Positions 44,087 through 53,035 of a stretch of DNA of 64,000 bases are shown piece after piece. Source of the DNA: Bifidobacterium hapali (GTDB lineage: Bacteria > Actinomycetota > Actinomycetes > Actinomycetales > Bifidobacteriaceae); assembly GCF_002259755.1 (NCBI RefSeq), contig NZ_MWWY01000035.1, forward strand, positions 1-64,000. Direction: 5' to 3'. The number at the start of each line of letters is the position of its first letter. Position 1 is the first letter of the stretch. Under the pieces are notes generated by a model. That model ran no database searches and was not told where the DNA came from. It saw nothing but the letters and a program-made list of their open reading frames with translations. The translations under genes and the position numbers were made by a program.

Positions 44087-44794
44087 TTACATCCGCTTGA
44101 GGATGTTCACTGCAAGACGCGCGGCCGTATTCGCATATTCGGAAATGTCGAACTCCTTAAACACTTCATAATCCGTGTCAGCATTGTCACTCAGCGCACG
44201 AATAACAAGCGCGGGCACACCGTTGCGCGCGGCGACGTGAGCCACGGCCGCACCCTCCATTTCAACCGCGTCCGCACCGGTGTCGTGCACCGCTTTGTCG
44301 ACTTGTTCGGGCGTGTCGACGAAGTAGTTTCCAGACGCGATAATGCCAGTGATGTGCGTAATACCCATGTCGTTAAGCGCGGCATTGGCGAGAGCAAGCA
44401 GATGATCGTCGGAGTAGAACTCTTCAACCGGCCGATCTTCAGTTCCCGGCGTCCACTGGCCGACGAGTCGCATATCCGTGTCAAGATAGCGCAACGTGCC
44501 GCCGAGCACGACGTCGTTGATATGCAGATTGCGGTTGAGATTGCCCGCGATACCGGAGAAAATAACCGCGTCCGGCTCGTACGCATCGATGAGTCGCTGC
44601 GTGGTTGCGGCCGCGTTGACGAGTCCCATGCCACCGACGGTTGCGGCGACAGTGATGGCTTCGCCTGCGTTTGTGGTGATCGTACCGCGCGTGACGTCGA
44701 GGCTTGCGGCTGTGTCGTGAGTTACGTTAGCGAGTGCGCTCGCGATGAGCGCGACTTCCTCATTCAGCGCGCCGATGATTGCGATAGTGGTCAT
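44087..44794 (-). CDS. mtnN: 5'-methylthioadenosine/S-adenosylhomocysteine nucleosidase
   Basis: About 235 residues from ATG 44794 (MTTIAIIGALNEEVALI). Catalytic residues expected of MtnN are seen: Glu in GALNEEV, the Glu of VEMEGAAVA and Asp in RALSDNAD. It hydrolyses MTA and SAH, clearing products of SAM-dependent reactions. It follows the second DAHP synthase gene by 37 bp and is likely in its operon. The open frame extends upstream into that gene but without a start signal. Confidence 0.93.
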   Translation of the reverse strand: MTTIAIIGALNEEVALIASALANVTHDTAASLDVTRGTITTNAGEAITVAATVGGMGLVNAAATTQRLIDAYEPDAVIFSGIAGNLNRNLHINDVVLGGTLRYLDTDMRLVGQWTPGTEDRPVEEFYSDDHLLALANAALNDMGITHITGIIASGNYFVDTPEQVDKAVHDTGADAVEMEGAAVAHVAARNGVPALVIRALSDNADTDYEVFKEFDISEYANTAARLAVNILKRM

Positions 44795-44831
44795 GATTAG
44801 TCCTTTCTGTAGGTTTCGATACAGCGCTACG

Positions 44832-46073
44832 TCACTGCCAGCGGCGGGTGGAGACGGCATCGGCCAGTTCACGCAGTAATCGTTCAGTTTCCTCCCAGCT
44901 GATGCAGCGATCGGTGATCGACTTGCCGTACACGAGCTGATCGAGCGGTGCTGCCGGCTGATTGCCGCCTTCTATGAAGCTCTCCATCATCACGCCGGTA
45001 ATACCGCGCTCCCCCGCCGCGATACGCCGCGCAATATCGCGCACCACTTGCGCTTGCCGGTGCTCATCCTTGCCGGAATTACCGTGCGAGCAGTCAATAA
45101 TCACACCGTGCGCAGCGGCGGAATCAGCCGGCATCATCGCGCGAATATCGTCCATCGCGTGCGCAACCGACGCAGTATCGTAATTCGGTCCGTGAATCGA
45201 ACCACGCAGCACAACGTGACAGTCAGGATTGCCGAGCGTTTCCACTGCGCACGCGCGACCCAAGTGATCGATGCCGAAGAACGTGTGCTGCTGCGCGGAT
45301 GCAAAACAGCCGTTCACTGCTGCCTTGACGGAACCGTCGGTTGCGTTTTTGAAACCGATCGGCATAGACATGCCGGACGCAAGTTGACGATGGACCTGCG
45401 ACTCGGTATTGCGCGCGCCGATCGCACCCCAGCTGACCGCATCGGCGATGAACTGCGGGCTCGTCGGCTCAAGAAACTCGGTGGCCGCCGCCAGACCCTC
45501 GTCGAGCACGCCGAGCAGCGTCTTGCGAGCGAGCAGCAGTCCTTTGCGAATATTGTGCGTGCCGTCAATATCGGGGTCGTTAATCAGTCCCTTCCAACCG
45601 ACTGTCGTGCGCGGCTTTTCGAAATACACACGCATCACAATGAGCAACTCGCCGTCGAGTTCATGCATCACGCGCGCGAGCCGATGCGCATAGTCGAGCG
45701 CGGCGGCAGGGTCGTGCACCGAACACGGACCAACGATGACGAGCAGTCGATCGTCCTGACCGTAGAGACACGCGCGGATTTCGTCGCGCGAGTAAGCGAC
45801 GATCTCCTGCGCCTGTGGGGTCAACGGCAGCTCGGCCAGGACTTGCGCGGGAGTCGGCAATGGTTCGAGTTCGAGAATACGACGATTGACGATACGACTG
45901 ACACCAACCTGATCCTCCCAGCGAGGCACGTCGGTGGCGACCAGCGGATTCTTCCCCTCGTCCATCGCCTGCCGGATCGCGCGCAATTCCTCAGGGGTGT
46001 TGAGCGGCTGCGGGCCGACGTGCAACGGGTGCTGCTGCGGGTCGTGCGCGGCGGCGGAATCTTGCTGCTGCAT
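44832..46073 (-). CDS. DAHP synthase, class I (second copy)
   Basis: 3-deoxy-7-phosphoheptulonate synthase of 413 residues, the first step of aromatic amino acid synthesis from PEP and erythrose-4-P. Core motifs: VGPCSVHDP, RVYFEKPRTTVGWKGLINDP, GAIGARNTESQVHRQLASG, GFKNATDGS and DCSHGNSGKD. It is the AroF/G/H type. The N-terminal extension (HDPQQHPLHVGPQPLNTPEE) differs from that of its neighbour, so the two copies may have different feedback control. 65 bp after the other copy. Confidence 0.95.
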   Translation of the reverse strand: MQQQDSAAAHDPQQHPLHVGPQPLNTPEELRAIRQAMDEGKNPLVATDVPRWEDQVGVSRIVNRRILELEPLPTPAQVLAELPLTPQAQEIVAYSRDEIRACLYGQDDRLLVIVGPCSVHDPAAALDYAHRLARVMHELDGELLIVMRVYFEKPRTTVGWKGLINDPDIDGTHNIRKGLLLARKTLLGVLDEGLAAATEFLEPTSPQFIADAVSWGAIGARNTESQVHRQLASGMSMPIGFKNATDGSVKAAVNGCFASAQQHTFFGIDHLGRACAVETLGNPDCHVVLRGSIHGPNYDTASVAHAMDDIRAMMPADSAAAHGVIIDCSHGNSGKDEHRQAQVVRDIARRIAAGERGITGVMMESFIEGGNQPAAPLDQLVYGKSITDRCISWEETERLLRELADAVSTRRWQ

Positions 46074-46138
46074 GATGCTTGGTTCTCCTTGAAGTCACTA
46101 TCTTCCCCAAGGATAAGGAACCACGGGAACAAGCGCGT

Positions 46139-47269
46139 TCAGGCCGCGCGGCGAGTGGCGATCGCGTCGGCGAGCGTGTGCAGCAACTGTTCGGTACGAT
46201 CCCACGGCACGCACGAATCGGTGACCGACTGCCCGTAGACGAGCTGGTCGAGCGGCGCCGGCTTTTGATGACCGGCGACGAGGAAACTTTCCATCATTAC
46301 GCCGAGAATGCCCTGCTCGCCGGCTGCAATACGACCGGCGATGTTTTCGATGACTTCGGCTTCGACTTTCTCATCCTTGCCGCAGTTACCGTGCGCCGCA
46401 TCGATGATCAGGCCATGCTCGCTTGGGCCGGATGCCTTGGATTTCTTAAGATCTTCGAGTGCACGAGCCACGGATTCGGCGTCGTAATTCGGGCCGGTGT
46501 TCGAGCCGCGAAGCACGAGATGGCAATCGGGATTACCTTTCGTTTCGGCGGAAATTACGCGACCGTCGAGGTTGATCGAGAGGAAATGATGCTCGAACGC
46601 GGCCGCATAGCACGAGTCGGCCGCCGGCTTGATCGAACCGTCGGTCGCGTTCTTGAAGCCGACCGGCATCGACAGGCCGCTCGCCAGCTCGCGGTGCACC
46701 TGGCTTTCAGTATTGCGTGCGCCGATCGCACCCCAGCTGATCAAATCGCAAATATACTGCGGCGTGATCGGGTCCAGCCACTCGGTTGCGGTCGGCAAGC
46801 CGAGGCTGAGTACGTCGGTGAGGACTTTGCGCGCGAGCCACATGCCTTTGCGAATATCGAAGCGGCCGTTGAGGTCTGGGTCGTTGATCAGACCTTTCCA
46901 GCCGATCGTGGTGCGTGGCTTTTCAAAATACACGCGCATGACGATCAGCAAGCGGTCGCTCAGTTCCTTGTTCACTGCGGCGAGTCTGGTTGCGTACTCG
47001 TGCGCGGCTTTCGGATCGTGGATCGAACACGGGCCAACGATGACGAGCAGACGATCGTCGCGACCATGCAGAATATCGCGGATTTCCTGGCGAGAGCGCA
47101 GGACCAGATCACTCATCTCGTCAGTGAGCGGCAATTCTTTGAGAAAATAGCGAGGAGCAGGAATCGGGTCGAGCTGACGGATATTCACGTCGACCGTTTC
47201 CGGGAACACGGCGTTCTTGCTCAGCTGACGCTCGTCCTCGGAACTGTCTGGACCGCGAAGACCTGCCAT
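46139..47269 (-). CDS. DAHP synthase, class I (first copy)
   Basis: The protein has about 376 residues from ATG 47269 (MAGLRGPDSSEDERQ). It has the same core motifs as the next gene (VGPCSIHDPKAAHEYATRL, GAIGARNTESQVHRELASG, DAAHGNCGKDEK). Identity between the two copies is clear but far from complete, so the duplication is old. Two tandem class I enzymes suggest separate inhibition by different aromatic amino acids. First gene of the probable operon with the second copy and mtnN. Confidence 0.95.
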   Translation of the reverse strand: MAGLRGPDSSEDERQLSKNAVFPETVDVNIRQLDPIPAPRYFLKELPLTDEMSDLVLRSRQEIRDILHGRDDRLLVIVGPCSIHDPKAAHEYATRLAAVNKELSDRLLIVMRVYFEKPRTTIGWKGLINDPDLNGRFDIRKGMWLARKVLTDVLSLGLPTATEWLDPITPQYICDLISWGAIGARNTESQVHRELASGLSMPVGFKNATDGSIKPAADSCYAAAFEHHFLSINLDGRVISAETKGNPDCHLVLRGSNTGPNYDAESVARALEDLKKSKASGPSEHGLIIDAAHGNCGKDEKVEAEVIENIAGRIAAGEQGILGVMMESFLVAGHQKPAPLDQLVYGQSVTDSCVPWDRTEQLLHTLADAIATRRAA

Positions 47270-47374
47270 GATGTTTTCTCTCCTCTGTGTTTGCTTGCTT
47301 GCGGGTATACCGAACATAGGATAGTCGAGGCTCGCGGCATTGGGATGCGCTCGACTGGAATGTGGATGGTTGTG

Positions 47375-47424
47375 CGTGGCGGTTTTCGCTCACTGAGAGA
47401 CGCTCAGTGAGCGAAAACCGCCAC
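47375..47424. repeat. Family A unit (50 bp), perfect palindrome
   Basis: Arms GTGGCGGTTTTCGCTCACTG(AG) and their exact complement, 22 bp each, with a 6-bp loop. It precedes the first DAHP synthase gene. Confidence 0.92.
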
Positions 47425-47431
47425 GAGCATT

Positions 47432-47736
47432 GCCACACAAGTGTGTTGGCCGTGTTGTACCGTGTTGTACCGCTAGAACACGGTTGCGTGGCGATTATTT
47501 CTGTCACAAAATTGAAAAACAGGGCAAAAAATGATTTTGAGGCACAAGCTGCAGATGAGGTATTACAGGGCATGTACCGAGAATCGGCGGAAAATAGCGG
47601 TTCTTCATTATTACTGATTTGTCTCAAAACTGCGTTATACCGCTAAAACAAGGTTGCGTGGCAACATTTCTGCCACGAAATCGAAAAATCTGTCAAAAAA
47701 CGATTTCGTGACACGGCTATCACAAGATAACCGAGG
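47432..47736 (+). repeat. D element, left copy (about 305 bp)
   Basis: The stretch is nearly the same as 55109-55412 in the same orientation; the last 170 bp are almost identical and the first 130 more diverged. It contains two 41-bp palindromic units (47503-47543 and 47672-47712, GTCAC/GCCAC to GGC/GAC arms). Short open frames exist on both strands but look like by-products. It runs directly into family C palindromes, as does the other copy. Confidence 0.85.
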
Positions 47737-47836
47737 TCACGCGATGGCAGAGAAGCCTGAAATATTATCCTGTGACCAATAAACATCAAAACATCACGCA
47801 CGAGATGGAAATTTGGCGCTATTTGCCATCGAGTGA
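47737..47836. repeat. Family C pair (39-bp units, 61 bp apart)
   Basis: Unit 47737-47775 has a worn right arm. Unit 47798-47836 (GCACGAGATGGAAATTTGG to CCATCGAGTGA) is better kept. It ends 8 bp before the yesL stop. Confidence 0.75.
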
Positions 47837-47844
47837 CCTTGGAC

Positions 47845-48486
47845 TCACTTCTTCTCGCGCGATGCAGGCGAAAAACCGGGTAACTTACCGTATTGCCACA
47901 CTACCCAAGTCGCGACAGCAGCGGGGAACGACCAACCAAACGTCATAAACAAGCCGGGCCACTGCCAGCATGCAGCAAGCACGGCCAATTCACCGCACGC
48001 TAGAATAAGACTCATTAATGGGCGCGCAATAATCATTTGAATCGACATGCGAAACACCCACATCACATTTTCCGAAAAATGCGCATGCAACACCCAAGAT
48101 ACAGCCGTAACGAGCAATACAAAGATCATCACAAAGAACAGGAATCCCGCCACAAACGTGCCAAACACCGATGTCACATGAAAATTCACAACCCAATAAT
48201 CGAACAGCAGCACCGCCCAGAGACCAGTTTCAAGCCACCCAAGAGCGTTCGCACCCGCCAATTCACTCTTCCACAGGCGATGGAATAAAAGCCACGTCTC
48301 CTTGATCGTCCATGTGCGATCTTCAGCCAACGCCCAACGGCGAAACACCCCCACCGTTGCGGCAAGCGACGGGAAAAGTCCCACCACGATCACACCCAGC
48401 AGCGTGTGAATCACAGACGCCACACAGGTGACGAACGCAACCAGCACGAATCGCAGTGCAGTTACGTATCGTTCAGCAAACATCAC
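47845..48486 (-). CDS. YesL/DUF624 membrane protein
   Basis: 213 residues with about five membrane segments and the family start (VIVVGLFPSLAATVGVFRRW, then LFHRLWKSELAGANALGW). DUF624 proteins are linked again and again to LplB/YtcP-type sugar ABC transporters, as here, though their task is unknown. Last gene of the carbohydrate cluster on the minus strand. Confidence 0.85.
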   Translation of the reverse strand: MMFAERYVTALRFVLVAFVTCVASVIHTLLGVIVVGLFPSLAATVGVFRRWALAEDRTWTIKETWLLFHRLWKSELAGANALGWLETGLWAVLLFDYWVVNFHVTSVFGTFVAGFLFFVMIFVLLVTAVSWVLHAHFSENVMWVFRMSIQMIIARPLMSLILACGELAVLAACWQWPGLFMTFGWSFPAAVATWVVWQYGKLPGFSPASREKK

Positions 48487-48577
48487 AGATTCCTCTCAAT
48501 CAGCATGCAATGCCTACAATGTGCATCACAAAATCATTCAAATGGCAGTAGCCACATACAGATAGGTCATAAAAAAG

Positions 48578-48645
48578 CGTCGTCCGTCACACTGCAATCG
48601 GAGGACCGGAGGCAAAAGATCCTCCGGGTAAGCAGCGTGACGAAC
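48578..48645 (-). terminator. Imperfect long hairpin in the yesL-permease gap
   Basis: CGTCC-GTCAC-ACTGC at the left pairs with GCAG-CGTGAC-GAACG at the right, enclosing GGAGGACC/GGAGGCAAAAGATCCTCC-like pairing. It could end transcription from the permease side. Confidence 0.5.
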
Positions 48646-48706
48646 GGCGCGCCGATTCGCAGGAAGTACGAGGAGAAAGAACATCCTTCTCACGAACCGG
48701 GAAGTG

Positions 48707-48760
48707 CGGAGTTGATTGTGCACGAGCATACGTGTGATGCGCTGTGCACAATCAACTCCG
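48707..48760. repeat. 17-bp perfect inverted repeat
   Basis: CGGAGTTGATTGTGCAC (48707-48723) and GTGCACAATCAACTCCG (48744-48760); the 20-bp loop has its own GCAT/ATGC pairing. It lies between the permease genes and yesL. Operator or hairpin; no T run. Confidence 0.8.
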
Positions 48761-48779
48761 AGAATTATGAAATTTGCTT

Positions 48780-49015
48780 ACAGCGAGGCTCAATACGACC
48801 CTCGCTTAACGGCTCATTCAGGCTGAGTCTACAGACAGTCCACAGGACTGTCTGCTTAACGCGTCAGTCCTGCAATTATGGACTTCGCGCAACGGCTCAG
48901 TCCTGCAACAACGGGCCTCACTACGTTCGGACTCAATACAACCTTCGCTCGCCTACCGCCTCGCTCAGGCTGAGCCTACGCGAAGCCCACAGGGCTTCAC
49001 GCGCAACGGCTCAGC
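48780..49015. repeat. Hairpin chain starting at a permease stop codon
   Basis: Short hairpins with 3-nt loops, such as CAGACAGTCC-ACA-GGACTGTCTG and GAAGCCC-ACA-GGGCTTC, joined by linkers like GCTTAACGG, GCAACGGCTCAG and CCTACGC. It reaches the permease stop codon (49011-49013). Confidence 0.85.
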
Positions 49016-49991
49016 CCTTGATCGCTCCAATCATGACGCCCTTGTTGAAGTACTTTTGGATGAAGGGGTAGATCACGAGGAGCGGGAGCGTAGAGGCGAT
49101 AATCACGCCGTACTTGATCTGATCCGCAAGCTCCTGACCGTAGCCGGCACCAGCGGTCGAACCGTTACCGCCAGCGAACGCGCTATTGGCGAGCAGAATA
49201 TCGCGCAATACCATCTGCAACGGCTGCTTCTCATAGGTGTTGATGTAAATAAGACCTGTGAAGAAGTCGTTCCAGTGTTGCACCAAGTAGTACAGACCGA
49301 TAACCGCCACGATCGCAGAGCTTAGAGGCAATACAATCTTTATAAAGTAGCGGAAGTAGCCAAGACCATCAATCTGCGCCGCATCATGCAGATCTTCAGG
49401 AATCGACGTTTCAAAGAACGAACGTGCAATAATCAAGTTGTACACGTTCACAGCCGTTGGAATGATGAACACCAGCCAGCTGTCGATCAGTCCGACCTGC
49501 TTGTACAGCAAGTATGTTGGAATCAGACCACCGTTGACGAACATCGTGATCGTAAAGAACAGCATGATCAGACGGCGTCCACGAAACTCGCTGCGGCTTA
49601 ACGCGAACGCAGCAGGTAGCGTGACGATCAGATTCAGCGCAGTGCCTACGCCGGAGTAGATGATCGTGTTGAGGTAACCATTCCAAATACGACTATCATG
49701 GAAGATCTGTTCGTAGCCGTACCACGAGAAGCCCTTAGGCCAAACTAGGACCTGTCCATTATTCACCAGCGTCTGGTTCGACACCGATGCGATGATCACA
49801 AACCAGAGTGGGTAGATAATCGCTACGATCACGAACGCGACAAGAATCCAGATGATGATGTCAATCACCCAGTCGCTAGCGGTGCGCTGGTTAATATGCC
49901 TCTTATTTTCGGGAATATTAGCCGAACTCTGAATCTTACCATTAGATGCGTCTAAGCCCTTAGCTTGGGCGGAAGTTGCAGTTGCACTCAT
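49011..49991 (-). CDS. Carbohydrate ABC transporter permease, YtcP/LplC type
   Basis: 326 residues with six membrane segments after a polar start. The EAA loop reads DAAQIDGLGYFRYFIKIVLP and the end is YPFIQKYFNKGVMIGAIKG, the standard tail of this branch (YtcP, YesQ, LplC). With the next permease it forms the channel for a sugar or oligosaccharide. No ATPase gene is nearby; such systems usually borrow a shared MsmK-type ATPase encoded elsewhere. Confidence 0.93.
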   Translation of the reverse strand: MSATATSAQAKGLDASNGKIQSSANIPENKRHINQRTASDWVIDIIIWILVAFVIVAIIYPLWFVIIASVSNQTLVNNGQVLVWPKGFSWYGYEQIFHDSRIWNGYLNTIIYSGVGTALNLIVTLPAAFALSRSEFRGRRLIMLFFTITMFVNGGLIPTYLLYKQVGLIDSWLVFIIPTAVNVYNLIIARSFFETSIPEDLHDAAQIDGLGYFRYFIKIVLPLSSAIVAVIGLYYLVQHWNDFFTGLIYINTYEKQPLQMVLRDILLANSAFAGGNGSTAGAGYGQELADQIKYGVIIASTLPLLVIYPFIQKYFNKGVMIGAIKG

Positions 49992-50023
49992 GTCAGTCTC
50001 ACTTTCCTATCGTGTCGCACGGG

Positions 50024-51037
50024 TTAGAAGATGCCCGAGTTCGACACCTTCCTCGACACTTGGTTCGCGATAATCAGGAACGCGAAGTTAATCAGCATGT
50101 TGAACAGGCCGATAGCCGTCGAGTAACTGAACTGGCTTTGCAACAGACCAATCTTGTACGTGTACGTAGAAATAACTTCAGAAGCGTTGATGTTCAACGT
50201 GTTCTGCATGAGGAACACCTTCTCGAAACCGACATTCAGCACGCCGCCCATGTTGAGAATGAGGAGCACACCGCAAGTAGGCAGAATCGCTGGAATATCA
50301 ACGTAACGGATGAGCTGAAGTCGACCTGCGCCATCGATTTTCGCCGCCTCGTACAGTGCGGTGTCAACCGAGCTGAGTGCGGCGAGATAAATGATCGAAT
50401 TCCAACCGACATGCTGCCAAACTTCAGAAATCCAGTAGATCGCAGTAAACAGATTCGGGTCGCCCATAAAGTTGTCAGAATGAACACCAACCGTACCAAG
50501 AATGCGAGTGAGCACACCTACATCAGGCTTAAGGAACAGGTTGATCATCGAAACAACAACCACAGTGGAAATGAAGTGCGGCAGATACGTAATCGTCTGC
50601 ACGAAACCCTTCACCTTACTGGAGTGAATCTGATTGATCAGCAGCGCGAGAATAATCGGGAAAATAAAGCCCATCACCAGCGTCCACAATGAGATGCGGA
50701 CTGTGTTGATCATCAACGTGCCGAACAGTGGTGAATCAAAGAATTGTTTGAAGTACTTGAATCCAACCCAATCGCCGCCAGTGAGACCTTTTGTGAAATC
50801 AAATTCACGGAAGGCAAGCTGGATGCCATACATTGGCGCATAATTGAAAATCGCTACGAAGATGACAGCAGGGAGAGCCATAGCCCACAACTGCCAGTAG
50901 CGTTGAAATGTTTGAGCAAATCCTAATTTTCTATGTCCGTACTGTTTTTGCAGTTCGGCGGCGCGCTTCGCCTTCTCCTTGCGCGCCTGTTTCTTGGCTC
51001 GCTCGCTGTTGCGCGATGCCTGTGCGTCCGCACTCAT
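50024..51037 (-). CDS. Carbohydrate ABC transporter permease, LplB/YtbP type
   Basis: 337 residues; a basic Lys/Ala-rich start (ERAKKQARKEKAKRAAELQK), then six membrane segments and the LplB marks NYAPMYGIQLAFREF and ALLINQIHSSKVKGFVQTIT. The EAA loop is EAAKIDGAGRLQLIRYVDIP. It partners the other permease (32-bp gap) and the solute-binding protein. LplB-type systems carry oligosaccharides from complex glycans. Confidence 0.93.
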   Translation of the reverse strand: MSADAQASRNSERAKKQARKEKAKRAAELQKQYGHRKLGFAQTFQRYWQLWAMALPAVIFVAIFNYAPMYGIQLAFREFDFTKGLTGGDWVGFKYFKQFFDSPLFGTLMINTVRISLWTLVMGFIFPIILALLINQIHSSKVKGFVQTITYLPHFISTVVVVSMINLFLKPDVGVLTRILGTVGVHSDNFMGDPNLFTAIYWISEVWQHVGWNSIIYLAALSSVDTALYEAAKIDGAGRLQLIRYVDIPAILPTCGVLLILNMGGVLNVGFEKVFLMQNTLNINASEVISTYTYKIGLLQSQFSYSTAIGLFNMLINFAFLIIANQVSRKVSNSGIF

Positions 51038-51217
51038 GGTTGCCCCCTATGTTGCGTTTTCTCCCTTGAAAAGCGGCATAGCCGCAGATAAGCATCCGAG
51101 TGATATGGTGCCGGTACTGTATCAGTGCAGTAGACCGGCAACCATTCACCGGTTAGTGGTGGCTCACGCAGATACACTGCACAGTGAGCCACCGATCAGT
51201 CGACGGTATGAACGCCG

Positions 51218-52839
51218 TCACTGCTTCATGTAGGTGTCGTAAGCCTTCTGGTAAATCTCGACGTTCTGCTCGATATTTGCCTTCTTGAGCGTATCGACAT
51301 AGGAATCCCATTCGCTGTCAACGCCACCCTTTGTCACCCACGAGGAGAACTTGCTCATCGTAGTGTTGAGGATGGTGGTGTTGTTGAGCTGGATGGTCTT
51401 GAGGTCATCGGCAGACATCTGCAGGAAGGCCGGCATGAGATCGTTCTTCGTATCCACCGCGTCGAATGCAGACTGCATAGGCTTCTCATCCTCCTGCACT
51501 TCGACCAAATCGGCAGGATATTCGATCTCATCGTCAGCACGAATCCACGACGGAGAATCGTCAGCCAGTGTCTCAGTCCACTTCCACGTCGAAGAATCCT
51601 TGGTGGAATCAGCCGGAGGAAGCACCTTGTAGGAGTGGTCGCCAGTCTTCTCAGTGTCAACGCCGAGGTCGCCCCACAGCAGCTCGATGGACATATCCTC
51701 GCCGTAGAAGGCGTTAGCTACCTTGAGTGCGGCATCCTTGTTCTTAGTCTTGGCAGAAATAGCGAGCGCAATGTTGTTGTAAGACAGCGCATCCTTGCGG
51801 TATTCACCAACGACCTTCTCGCTCTGACCAGCCTTGGCTTCGAGCGGTCCAACCGCCTCATACTGATCGGCCAACTGTGCGCCGAAGCGGTCAGAAGCGG
51901 TCCAGCCCCACGTTACGCCGACCTTAGCCGTGTCGCCATCACCACGAGCGAAGGACTGTGCGGTGGAGTAATCGTGCGTGAAGGCTTCCTTGTTGATTAG
52001 GCCAGCTTCCCAGCACTTGTTAAGGAACTGAATGACTTCCTTGAAACGATCATCGATGAAGAAGTTCTGTACCTTGTTGTCATCGACATAGTAGCCAGTG
52101 CCAGAGTTGCTGGAGAGGGTGAGGCCGAGGCTACCGAGCAGCAGGTGCGGCTGGTAGTCACCGAAGCCACCGGTGCCCGGTGCGTGGAAGTCGAACGGAA
52201 CTTCGTCGGCTTGGCCATTGCCGTTCGGGTCCTTCTCCTTGAATGCGACCAGCACATCGTAGAGTTCATCCCAGTTGGTAGGCATCTTCATGCCGACAGC
52301 ATCCAGCCACTTCTGGTTGATGTACAGGTGGCTGACAGTGGTCGGCCAACCCTTCTTGATAGACGGGAGGATGTGAATCTTGCCATCGGATTCAGTGACG
52401 ATTTTCTTAGCGGTTTCGTCAGCTTCAAACATCTCTTTGACGTTCGGCATCTTGTCGAGATCATCGGACAGATCTTCAAACAGGGAACCATAGGTGGCCA
52501 TATCGGTCATGTTGACGCCCTTGAGAATCATGTCCGGCACATTGCCTGAGGCAAACCATGTCTGCTTCTTCTGATCCCAGTCAGAGCTAACTTCCTGCCA
52601 CTTAATAACGCAGCCGCATTCTTTTTCAAGGTCCTTGACCCACTTCATTTCGGACATTTTCTTGGTTAGCGAGTGCTTAGCAACAGCGATGTTGAGCACC
52701 GGCTTGCCGTCCTGTGTAGTAGCTTGATCGCTACCGCCACAGGCGGCGACGCTCACCAGCGTGGACATGGCAAGTACTGCGGCAGCGGCAGACTTCAGCT
52801 TCTTAGAAGCCCCCCCCCCAGGATATTTGTATTTCTCAT
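51218..52839 (-). CDS. Solute-binding lipoprotein (LplA/YtcQ type), out of frame at a G10 tract
   Basis: Extracellular sugar-binding protein of about 540 residues. The true start is ATG 52839 with AGGAG 7 nt upstream, giving MRNTNIL, then Gly codons from a run of ten G. With ten G the frame reads GLLRS-stop; with eleven (or eight) it continues ASKKLKSAAAAVLAMS into the lipobox VSVAAC and the long mature protein (QEVSSDWDQKKQTWFASGNV). An in-frame ATG at 52768 gives only ten residues before the Cys and no basic start, so it is unlikely to direct export. The gene is therefore OFF in this sequence, unless the run is a sequencing error. First gene of the transporter operon. Confidence 0.85.
52810..52819. 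repeat. Homopolymer G10 (minus strand) in the signal-peptide codons
   Basis: Ten G on the coding strand, eight codons after the start codon. Loss or gain of one base by slippage switches the reading frame of the solute-binding protein. Confidence 0.9.
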
Positions 52840-53006
52840 GTTCTACTCCTCACTGAGTATTCGAGGCCGGTCAACCAGCAACCCGTCTCGTACTTCTTCA
52901 TTGACCAGATTCAACCCGCCATTGGATTGTAGCGGTAAAACCTGACGTTTTATACGATAGATGCGCTTATTTAGATTGTCAAATCAATTTCTAAAGCAAC
53001 CATTCA

Positions 53007-53028
53007 TTATGTGACGCACATCACATAA
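53007..53028. promoter_or_regulatory. CRP-like palindrome upstream of the solute-binding protein
   Basis: TTATGTGA, six bases, TCACATAA: a perfect 8-bp-arm palindrome that contains TGTGA-N6-TCACA, the CRP/GlxR consensus. It lies about 170 bp before the start of the solute-binding gene and 8 bp after the hydrolase gene. It could instead be a terminator-like hairpin. Confidence 0.55.
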
Positions 53029-53035
53029 TCGAGCA

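Noticed and set aside
47362-47646. Small conserved protein in the D element (ends GSSLLLICLKTALYR in both copies)
   Set aside because: The likeness follows from DNA identity of the repeat; the frames start differently, lack ribosome sites and overlap palindromes.
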